Positions 55,731 through 64,000 of a stretch of 64,000 bases of DNA are shown here, piece by piece. This DNA comes from Auriscalpium vulgare (lineage: Eukaryota > Basidiomycota > Agaricomycetes > Russulales > Auriscalpiaceae). Below the pieces are notes generated by a model that saw only the letters and a program-made list of their open reading frames with translations, ran no database searches and was not told the DNA's origin. Each line of letters starts with the position of its first letter. Within the stretch, counting starts at the first letter, position 1. A program made the position numbers and the translations under genes. The stretch is taken from assembly GCA_019915015.1 (NCBI GenBank), contig JAHBBC010000004.1, forward strand, positions 2,274,948-2,338,947, given 5' to 3'.

Positions 55731-57085
55731 TCAATACCGCCTCCTCCCTGGCGACCGCGAACGCTCTCTCCTCCGATCGCTGCAGCCGCGTCAGCACATG
55801 TACAATAAAATCGAACCAAGGAAAGCACGCACTCATACCGCGACGACCCATGCCGCTCGTACCCGCGCTCGCGCTCACGATCCCGGTCGCGATCCCGGTC
55901 GCGGTCGCGGTGCTCGGGCGGCGGGGCACCCCCGGCAGGCGCCCCGGCGGGCGGCGGCGCGGCCTTGCGCTTCTCGCGCTCCTCTCGGAACTTGACGAGC
56001 ATGTTGCGCAACTCGTGGTACCCCAAGTGCATCTGCATACAACACGAGACCACGGTGAGTACGACAGGAGTGAGAGGGAGGGAGGGGCGGGGCGCGCACC
56101 TTGCCGCCAAAGTGGTCTGCGAGGCGCCTGTCCGAGTCGAGCACGGAGAGGTACGCGCCGCACACGTCGCACACGCGCAGTTTCTGGTGGCCCGACGCGC
56201 CGGAAGTGTCCGTGAGCTGCTGCAGGTCGCGCTGCACATTCCGCCGTCGTCAGCCCCTGGCGCGCGCAATGTATGCGCACGACGTACCTCCTTCTCGCCT
56301 TTCTCGCTCTTGAGCGCCTCGATGGCGGCCATCTCCTTCATGGACTCCTCGACCTTGCCCTGCTCGCCTAGAGTACCGAGACGTCGTCAGTGTACAAGCG
56401 CGAGGGGCGAGCGAGGGGCGCACCGAGCGTCTCGATCTTCTCCGTCCCGCCCTGTATTGCCAGCTCAATCTCCGCAATCTCTCGCATCTACCCCACCCAC
56501 ACAGGCATCAGTCAGTTAATATACATGCCACGCAGCGCAGCACGGGGCGGCGCACCAGGTTCGTCGTCTTCGCGTTCTCCTCGGGCGTCTTCTCGAGGCG
56601 GCGCTGCGCGGTGCGGATGCGGCGGTCACACTCATCGACGAACGCGAAGATGTTCGACTCGTACTCCATCTGGAAGCGCTGGAAAATCGGGTTCGCGGCG
56701 TCCGCCTCGCGCGCCGCGAGGAACTCCGTCTTGAGGCGCTCCGTGTGCGACTTCGGGCACGCGCCCAAATCCATTTTCTGCAGCACAACAAGACCGCGAA
56801 GCGCAAACGCAAGCGTAGGGAGGGAGTGAGCGGAGAGGAATGGGAGAAGGGTGAAGGAGGGGGGTACGCACGGTGTTGGTGAAGAGCGTGTGGGGACACG
56901 TCCCGCAAAGGAAGTTGCGGCAGACCTTGTCGTCGGACCACACGAGGTTCGCATTGGCCACGCCCATCGCCTCCGGGCCCATCATTTGCTGCGCCCGCCC
57001 GCCCGCCTGTGAGTACCCGCCGCTGACACAACGCGCGCACACGTACCTCAAGCAGCTTGCGCTGCATTTCCGCGAGTCGGCCCAT
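55731..57085 (-). CDS. LUC7: U1 snRNP-associated splicing factor LUC7
   Basis: LUC7 helps U1 snRNP recognise 5' splice sites. The start at 57085 gives MGRLAEMQRKLLE, splicing to AGGRAQQMMGPEAMGVANAN and VWSDDKVCRNFLCGTCPHTL, the first CCCH zinc finger, completed by KMDLGACPKSHTERLKTEF. A coiled-coil segment follows (RFQMEYESNIFAFVDECDRR; IAEIELAIQGGTEKIETLGE). The second finger, C2H2, is LRVCDVCGAYLSVLDSDRRL with HFGGKMHLGYHELRNM. The tail is Arg/Asp/Glu-rich (RDRDRDRDRERERGYERHG), and the last exon gives SDRRRERSRSPGRRRY with stop at 55731-55733. Seven or so exons. All family landmarks are present. Confidence 0.95.
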
Positions 57086-58371
57086 GTTTTCGTTCTGGTC
57101 AGCGCGTCGCTACACTTGTGTTACTGCTGCCTGGGGTGGTTGAGGAGGGGGGGAGGGCGCCGGGAGGGGGCGGTGGTGGTGGTGGGGAATTGGAGGATGG
57201 TGTTTGTGCGTGTGTACGCGGTGGCGCATGTTCTCTGCAAGTTCGACCTCGAGCTCGAGCTCGTACTTACTCTTTTTGTCGACCTCCTCCTCGCATGGCT
57301 GCTCAGATTTGTGACGGAAACATGGTTCGCAGCCAATTTGACCCTCATAACTAGCGTCACCAGCAGCCCGCCGCCGCTATATGTAAGTGCCATGTATCAG
57401 GAGCACTCGTAGTCGCTTCAGGAAATTCAGGCCGCTGTGCGTCCAAAAACCGAACGCGATTGCGGAGCGCTGAACAGCAGCCTAGCTCGTTTGCAACAGT
57501 GGTACTTTAAAATGTCGTCCTTTATGTTTTGGACAGTGCTCGCGGGTACGTTTCATCGCGGTCTTTGACATTATGGACAGTGACAAGACGTATACATCAG
57601 GCTGGTGGTGATGATGATCGATATCCTCGAGCAGCACACACAGATGTACGTTTTATCGTCGTCCTCGATATCATGGACAGTGACAAGACGGTGTAGCTTG
57701 ACGATCTCCCTTTTTTGGATTATCCCTCAGGTCTTAGGCGTCGATATAAGACATATCGACTATCATCTGTCAAAGTCAGCTACGGAGACTAGGCGTCGAT
57801 GCCACCGCGATCGCTACAGCTCCGGCTCCGAAGTGGATCTGGTAAGTCGGGCAATTACTTCCACTTGGGCGATCGCAAGCAGCGCGAGCATCGCAGCACC
57901 ACCAGGACTTTTCAATTGTTCCACAGCAGCATGATTGGCCTGATGTTGGTGGAACTGCATTCATGGTGTGTCTGTTGTCATTTGTGTCAGTTCCGAGTCA
58001 TGTATCAGTACATAGGTATATTGCTACGCTTCCATACCCACCTCGAAGCAACTTGACGCGCGCTCGCGTTGGTATCAGAAGGAATATGTAGATGAATCGA
58101 CTGGTAAACGCCGAAAAGGCAGGTGACGGAGTTGCCAATCCTCGCCATCCGAGTCGCCGCGACCCAGTCCACGAAGTTCCCCTCGTGTCTTCCTATCAAT
58201 GATACTATCAACACGGTGTATGTCAGGCCAGGGTGGTATGACCAGGCACTGCCGGGCTCTTTGGCGAGCTCTTGTTCTCCTCCGGCTTCGAACGCCACTG
58301 ATAAAAGGACCCGTTCTTGTAAAGCGTACCCTCGCGCCGCCCCCCATACCCAGTCTCCTCTCAATATCATC
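57086..58371. other. Divergent intergenic region LUC7 / coiled-coil RGG protein
   Basis: 1.29 kb with no supportable gene. Contains G-rich tracts at 57140-57200 and the spaced direct repeats listed separately. It probably carries both promoters and 5' leaders. Confidence 0.45.
57546..57690. repeat. Two 45 bp direct repeats exactly 100 bp apart
   Basis: Copies at 57546-57590 and 57646-57690 both start gtacgttt and end with the identical atggacagtgacaagacg; the middle has about eight substitutions. A weaker third relative (gtcgtcctttatgttttggacagtg) lies just upstream at 57514-57538. Confidence 0.75.
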
Positions 58372-60201
58372 ATGGACAACACAACCTGGGATGGTCCCCA
58401 GGATCCCTTGCCCCTCACCGCGCGCGACGAGTCTCCTCTTTCCGATATCGCGACTCACTCCGATACCAATACCTTGGTGCACGAGCCGGCTTCACCTGTG
58501 AGGAAAGGTACGTCATATTGGCTTTCATGGTGAAACACGATCTCAAGTAATATTACCAGAGCCTGCTGTGAAGCCGCCGGCGCCGGCGCCAAAGCCCAAG
58601 GCGACCTCTCACGCTCCCCCCACGTCGAGCACCATCGCCGACACCATCTCCGGGCGCAAGAGGAAAAGCGTGACGCTCGACTTTGTCGCAGTTCCGCAGA
58701 CTACTCCACGTGTCGGACCGCCAAAGAGGAAGCGCAAGGTACGTGCCCCTGGTGATTTGCCGGCGTCGTCTTTGTATTGACCAAGTGTGGCGCACTCGCA
58801 GTTGGACCCAAAACCTTTGAAAGCATCACCTCCCACCCCTGCAGCATCCATCCCGACCAAGAACAAGGAGATTCGAAGTATGAAGAGCAGCCAAGTCGTT
58901 CCTCCGAGCTCCACCACTACTGCCCCTTCTCGCTCGCCAGATTATAACCCACCCGCAGTCCTTCCACCAGACCCTCGCATAGATCAACTACTTGATGCAG
59001 TGAAAGCCTTGACTACGACCGTAAATACGCGCATGGTGGCGAACGACAGTCAAAACAACAAGCTCTCCAAACGCCTGAGCGACGTCGAGAAACACAGCGA
59101 GAAGCGCGCTGCCGACATGGAGAAGCGACTGACCGACATGGAGAAACGCATCGTGGAGCAGCTCTCTAGCCGCGTCGACGATGTCGATGAATATCTCCGC
59201 AAGATCACAGGAGACATCGAGATGATCCACGAGGAGATTGCTGACCTGCGCGACTATCGGGGGTCCATATCCGATGATTCGCGCGATCATACCCCACCAC
59301 CGTCAGAAACTGCGACTCAAGTTTCACCGTCCAAGAATTCACAAGGCGACGGCGAGGCTTCATGGAGCCACCCACCGGCACAGCCGCCCCAAGGCGAGCA
59401 GCAAGGCCAGCGCCCATACAATCGTGACGGCCAGTGGAACAACCGATGGCAGGATAACTCAGGTGTCAGTCCTCCTACCCCTTCTCCTTTCATTACCGAC
59501 CCATGACCTTCGTCGTGGTCGACAGTACCGAGGGCGCGGGCGTGGGCGGGGGTTTCGCGGTTACAACTGGCGCGGTCGCGGCGGATACTACCACAACTAC
59601 CACAATGGTGGCTATCGCAAGCCGTGGCATAACTACGACAACAATTATGGATATGATTATGAAGGCTATCATGGTGCGTTAACAGTACTACCTCCTAATT
59701 TCGAGCCAATCTAATGGCGCCACAGGAGGATACATGCCGCCGCCGGGCCCTGACCAGCAACATGGTCCTCCACCTCAATTTGCGGGGTCATCTTCTCAAC
59801 CGGCTCAGTATCCTAACCCGCAGCCGCCGCAACAGCCGCCACCCCATGCCTACGCAGCCCCCGCCCCGTCCAGCGCCCCGATGCCGCCCCCACCCCCGCC
59901 TTCGCACGCCGAACCGTCGACCTCCCACACGCACTCAAAAAGGCATCGCCACCCCGAGCAGCACGAGCCGCACGGGCGCACGCCGCGCAGTGTGCGTCCG
60001 CGCGAGTCGTACCACGACGAGTCGCGCTCGTACGCCGGCTCCGAGCGCGGGGAGCGCCACTCCGAGAGCCGTCACCGCAGGGCGCGTGAGGAGGCCAGTC
60101 GGTTCACAACGCCGATGCCTGAGGCAAATTCGCGGACGGAAGATAGTGTGAGCCTCTGTGAGTCCCGACGCCTTGATATCTCTGTCCAGATGTTTGACTG
60201 A
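58372..60201 (+). CDS. Coiled-coil protein with RGG/Tyr and proline-rich tail
   Basis: I do not recognise an orthologue. The start at 58372 gives MDNTTWDGPQDPLPLTARDE. Exon 2 has a basic patch (PKRKRK). A heptad-rich coiled coil follows at NKLSKRLSDVEKHSEKRAAD and RLTDMEKRIVEQLSSRVDDV. The next exon is an RGG/aromatic low-complexity segment, GRQYRGRGRGRGFRGYNWRG plus GGYYHNYHNGGY, typical of RNA-binding and condensate-forming proteins. The last exon is Pro/Gln/His-rich (PNPQPPQQPPPHAYAAP) and then charged. The 3' end is uncertain: reading through gives a stop at 60199-60201, but a splice at the gtgagc after 60147 would replace the last 16 residues. RNA binding is inferred from composition. 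Confidence 0.7.
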
Positions 60202-60622
60202 CTTTTTGGATCCAGGCGGTTCTTCGGACTAGGCGGAACGTGGCTACGATTGCACTTCACAAACATGGATGTACAAGGATATATATTTTCAATGTATGGT
60301 GAACTTTCTCTGGGTTCGGGCGGGCACAATGTTTTACATGTCCTTGACATGTATCAGCTCTATGTATCTCGGGTCTTTCTGCTATAATTTATAGCTTTAG
60401 CCAATTCCATGTATTACCAGACGCGTCCGCGTTTCTCGCTACCAATCTGGTGCGAGTGAGCTTGCTACGCTGCCGATCGCCATAAATCGGAGAGCGACGC
60501 ATAAATAATGGTTAATGGTCAACTTCCTATCAATGAGCCCGCCGCCGACGAGCGGGGCCTTCGCGATAAACTTCGTGTACGCGCAAAAAATCTCACAGCG
60601 CCGACGGTGTCCTGGATGTCCT
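60202..60622. other. Convergent intergenic region
   Basis: 421 bases between convergent genes, AT-rich around 60270-60400; probably 3' untranslated regions. No gene. Confidence 0.5.
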
Positions 60623-62462
60623 TCAGCCCGGGGGTTTCTTGTCAATTAGCACGCCCTGCACTGGTGGCTTGTCTGCACTCCCACCCTCCGGAACCTCCTC
60701 GATGATCCTGTCTGCGTCCTCCCCGCTCATCACCTGCACCTCCGCCTGAGCCGTCTCCCTTGCCTGCCGCTCCGCCTCCCCCACGTCCACCCCCGACGCC
60801 CCGCACGCTACCAGCGTGCGGCCCACCATCGCCCGCCACTGCAGATGCCCGTCGACGTCCGCACTCGCGACGTTCTCGACCCCCATCGCGTCCACCGCCT
60901 GCAGCCCGGCGACCTCCCAGCGCGTCGTCGACGCGCGCGCAAGCACCGCGAGCACGTAGTCATCGCGCCCGTACGCGTTCACAAGCCGCCCGCACACGAC
61001 GCGCCGCGCGGCCGCCCACGGGCGCGGGTCTGCGGGAACGGGCGCGCCGAGCAGGAACACGTCCTCCACGAGGTGCGCGGTCTGCGCGGGTGGGCGTGTG
61101 GCGAGATCCTCGAGCGCGGCCCAGATGACTGCGGCGCCGAGCGAGTAGCCTGCGAGTGAGACGGGGCGCTGCCCGAACGCGCGCGCGGCGAGGAGGTCCG
61201 CGAGCACCGCGCCGGTCTTGCGCGCGCGCGCCTGCGCGTTCGCCCAGGGGTTGTCGACGACGCGCCCGATCTGCAGCCATGCGAGTGGGGCGAGGGACGC
61301 GTTGAGCGACGCGAGGAACGTGCGCTTGATTATCTGTGCGCGGACGTACTTCATTGCCTGAGCCTTCATGAGCGTCGTCAGCGCGGCGGAGAGCTTCTCG
61401 AGGGCCTCCACTTCCTATGACAACATTGTCAGGATGCCTAATGGCACTGGAGCAGCGCGTGGCGCACCCACTGCAGCGCGTACGTGTCGACGCTGTCGCC
61501 CCCAAACACCGTCCACGGCGCCGTGACGTCCTCCCTGGACCGCAGCCACCCGCTCACACAGAGGCGCACCGCAAGCGTCTCCCGCTGCGGGCCCACTGGC
61601 AGCACGGCGAGGTCGCGCACCTCCTGCGTGTAGCGCTCGACCATCTGCGCCGTCGAACGCGCGCCGTACGCGCCGAACAGCGCCGCGCACACGACGGACG
61701 AGCCCGCGAGCCCACCCGCCAGCAGTCCGAGCACGCTCCCGCCGAGCCCCAGCGCGCCGAACACCGCACCCACGCCCGCGCCGACGAGCGGCGCCGCGAG
61801 CCCACCGGTCACGCCGATGAGCACGCCGCCCGCGAGCGCACCCACGCCCATGCCCACGCGCCGGAGGGTCGCACCGCGCGCCGCGTGCTCTGCCTTCGCC
61901 GCGTCGACGCTGACGTGCTGCTCCGCGGCGTGCAGCGCGGCGTCTGGGTCTTTGAGCGTCGCGGCGATGGCGCGCTCGTCGAGGGTGCCGAGGCGGGAGA
62001 GGAACGCGCGCGTCCGCGCGGAGTATTGCTTGCTGGAGGTGATGGAGAGAAAGAGGATCGCGTTGAGCATTTGGTCTAAAAGGGGCGCCGCGGGGAGGGG
62101 TGCAAGGTCGGCAACAGACGAGTCGGAGAGGGGGTCCAGGGTGGGGCATTCACCTTTGGAAAGCTTAGTCCAAGATGGGTACACCCTTCAGGACACGCAC
62201 CGCCGCCCGGCTCTTTGCAAGCCACCCAGGTTGCGCTCAGCAGCGATTGCGACCAGACATCTACTTCGCGTACGAAATCCTCTTTCAGGTCGACATGAGC
62301 GGTGTCTTGTGGATCGGAGTAGGCCGCCTCCGCTTCGGCGTATAACTCCACGGTGTTGCGGTGAGCAGCGAGGCGTCGGAAGATGTGCTGGAAGATGGTG
62401 AGGTTGTCGGCGTCAGACAGCTCTGCTGGGGGAACGAGATGAATCAAGTTTGCGTCGCTCAT
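60623..62462 (-). CDS. TMCO4/DUF726 family membrane protein with lipase-type serine motif
   Basis: The start at 62462 gives MSDANLIHLVPPAELSDADN. A helical N-terminal region (LFLSITSSKQYSARTRAFL; LDERAIAATLKDPD) precedes a glycine-rich hydrophobic segment of two membrane passes (GVGALAGGVLIGVTGGLAAP; GLGGSVLGLLAGGLAG). After WTVFGGDSVDTYALQW an intron joins to EVEALEKLSAALTTLMKAQA, and the alpha/beta-hydrolase part follows: WANAQARARKTGAVLADLLA, RPVSLAGYSLGAAVIWAALE with the GxSxG elbow, then VFLLGAPVPADPRPW and RRVVCGRLVNAYGRDDYVLA. This order matches DUF726 proteins (human TMCO4, yeast Mil1). Catalysis is inferred from the motif. The first intron edge is approximate. Confidence 0.86.
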
Positions 62463-62642
62463 CGGGGTAGAGAGCAGAGAGCAGGCGGGGTAAGTACCAG
62501 CTTGTACCTCTGCAACGTGATGACGTCAGAGGGCTACAACACTTACTATGCATAGTAGTGACCTACTACTACTACTAGTACCGCAGCCCGCAGTAACAAC
62601 ATCCATACATTTTCTGCCAGTAGGACCCGTTGTGCTTGCACC
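62463..62642. promoter_or_regulatory. Putative bidirectional promoter, TMCO4-like / phosducin-like
   Basis: 180 bases between divergent start codons, including a short (cta)n stretch with its partial complement (62552-62580: tagtgacctactactactactagta). The call is based on geometry. Confidence 0.4.
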
Positions 62643-63591
62643 ATGGCAATCAACCCCAACGAAGACACCGAGTTGTAAGTCGTCGTATTTCAGTGAGAAG
62701 ACAATCGCAAACGTCCAGGCAGCAACGACGCACTCCGCAAGCACGGCATCCTCCCTCCACGCGAGCCGACACCCCCTTCGCCCTCACCTCCACCATCACC
62801 GACATTTGACGACCTCTTAGAGGGCCTTTCGCCATCCGAGCTCCAGGAAATTGGAGACGATGTGCAGGATGACGACGCAGAACGCTACATCGTGGAGTAC
62901 CGGCAGCGCCTGCTCGCGCAGATGAAGGCAGAGGAGAAGCGCGGGCGATTTGGCACCGTCCTCCCGATCTCGCGAGAAGACTACACGAGGGAGGTCACGG
63001 AGGCGAGTAGCGCGAATGAGCCGGGGGAGCACAAGGAGCTGGGTACTGGCGTCGTGTGTTTCCTCTACAAGGACGGGTGCGCCGCTAGCATCTGCTACCT
63101 CTCAACGTCCCAACGTTCGTCTGACAAGTCTGCAGAATCCCGCGCAGTGATCGTGCGTTTGTGCATGTGCGCGCTCTGGCAGCCAAGCATCCGCGCACGA
63201 AATTTGCATCCATCGTTGGTGACAAGTGTATCCCCAACCTGCCTGACACCCGGGTCCCCATGTTCATCGTCTACCGCAAGGGTGAGATCGTCACGCAAAT
63301 AACCTCGTGGGGCGCCGATAGAGAGCGCAAACAGGAAGGCAGGCTGTCTCTCTATCATGCGCCGCCACGACTGACGAAATTTGTGCAGAGCTCGAGGCTC
63401 TTCTCATAGTGTCAGGCGCTATCATCCCAGCGGACCAGCTGCCTCCGAAAAAGTCTGGCGATGACTCTGGCGAAGAAAGCGACGATGACGATCATCCACG
63501 GTCAAAATCGACCTTCACTAACCACACGACGAAGAATGTGCGCGACTCGGCCAAGAAAGACGACGATTCGGATTCGGACTTCGATTTATAG
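62643..63591 (+). CDS. Phosducin-like protein (PLP2/PhLP3 type)
   Basis: Phosducin-like proteins assist the CCT chaperonin in folding actin, tubulin and cell-cycle proteins. The start at 62643 gives MAINPNEDTE, splicing to FNDALRKHGILPPREPTPPS, the typical N-terminal helix that contacts CCT. A second helix ELQEIGDDVQDDDAERYIVE is followed by RQRLLAQMKAEEKRGRFG. The thioredoxin-like domain reads EVTEASS, GVVCFLYKDG, then FVHVRALAAKHPRTKFASIV and NLPDTRVPMFIVYRKGEIVT. There is no CxxC active site, as usual in this family. The last exon gives ELEALLIVSGAIIPAD and an acidic Ser-rich tail ending DSDSDFDL, resembling CK2 sites. Four exons. Confidence 0.92.
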
Positions 63592-63621
63592 TGGTGCTGT
63601 ATCCTCATTACCCCAACTGTA

Positions 63622-63654
63622 CCAGGTGTATTCCAGGCGTATTCCAGGTGTATC
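63622..63654. repeat. Three tandem 11 bp units downstream of the phosducin-like gene
   Basis: ccaggtgtatt, ccaggcgtatt and ccaggtgtatc follow directly after each other within the likely 3' untranslated region. Confidence 0.85.
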
Positions 63655-63761
63655 ATGACACCCAAATTCACGGAGGGGTGGAGTATATGTCGACTGTATG
63701 ACATATCCACTGCCATTCCATGTTTTCGTACTACCTTAGGCACTCTCAGCCACCGTCAACA

Positions 63762-64000
63762 TCAACACCTTCTGGCAAATGGCCATGTCGCAAATCGCGC
63801 CATCCCCCCAAACAGTGTCTACGACATCAGTCTCGCATTGGCAGAAACAATTCTATCGGTCCGCGTTCTCGCTGACAGACGGCGCCATCCGCTTCGCCGC
63901 AGTGTGGGCGCTTCGACCTGGGGGATCGATATCCTACACGCCGAAGACGGGCTCGAGGAGCATGTTTCCACGACGAGGCAGGAGACCCTTGCCATGCTGC
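63762..64000 (+). CDS. Possible 5' part of an unassigned gene, cut by the right window edge
   Basis: Two overlapping plus-strand frames stay open to the window end. One starts at an ATG at 63781 (MAMSQIAPSPQTV). The other has no ATG in view but looks more protein-like (VYDISLALAETILSVRVLAD and GIDILHAEDGLEEHV). I cannot decide between them, and it could also be an internal exon. The start coordinate is approximate. Confidence 0.3.

Overview
The window is nuclear DNA of a filamentous basidiomycete, most likely an Agaricomycete of the Polyporales type. The reasons are protein genes split by many 40-70 nt GT-AG introns, GC-rich coding sequence with short and often divergent intergenic gaps, a secreted GH131 beta-glucanase, and families typical of that group (SRPK-like kinase expansions, HNH-type proteins, lineage-restricted hypothetical proteins). 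All gene models here were spliced by eye, so exon edges marked as uncertain should be treated that way. I did not recognise any rRNA, tRNA or CRISPR sequence.

Layout. 1-5.8 kb: three SRPK-like kinase paralogues (A minus, B plus, C minus). 6.1-17.5 kb: a conserved housekeeping block holding XAP5/FAM50, mitochondrial uS13, Sam37/metaxin, TAF7, two unrecognised proteins and the GPI-transamidase subunit GAA1. 18-27 kb: an accessory stretch with a GH131 glucanase, a poorly coding 1.5 kb, a large DUF2235 hydrolase fused to seven WD40 repeats, and a fourth, broken kinase copy (D). 27-37 kb: a C2H2 regulator, a low-complexity protein, V-ATPase subunit D, ribosomal uL24/RPL26, FRG1 and a J-domain/ankyrin/RGG protein. 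37-45 kb: a second accessory stretch with a duplicated unknown gene. One of its two copies is broken by a 2,565 bp foldback transposon that has 698 bp perfect inverted arms and an 8 bp target-site duplication. A decayed HNH-family gene lies between the copies. 45-64 kb: USP48-like deubiquitinase, a polyQ regulatory protein, LUC7, a coiled-coil/RGG protein, a TMCO4/DUF726 lipase-fold protein, a phosducin-like protein and an open frame at the right edge.

How the genes relate. The housekeeping genes do not form one pathway. Several touch RNA and gene expression (XAP5, LUC7, FRG1, TAF7, the C2H2 and polyQ regulators), and several pairs share short divergent promoters. The most unusual content is (i) the foldback element with its exact target duplication and sharp arm-identity boundary, (ii) the hydrolase-WD40 fusion, whose architecture resembles fungal allorecognition or innate-immunity proteins that lack an NTPase domain, and (iii) the kinase family in which every copy has Asn in place of the DFG aspartate.
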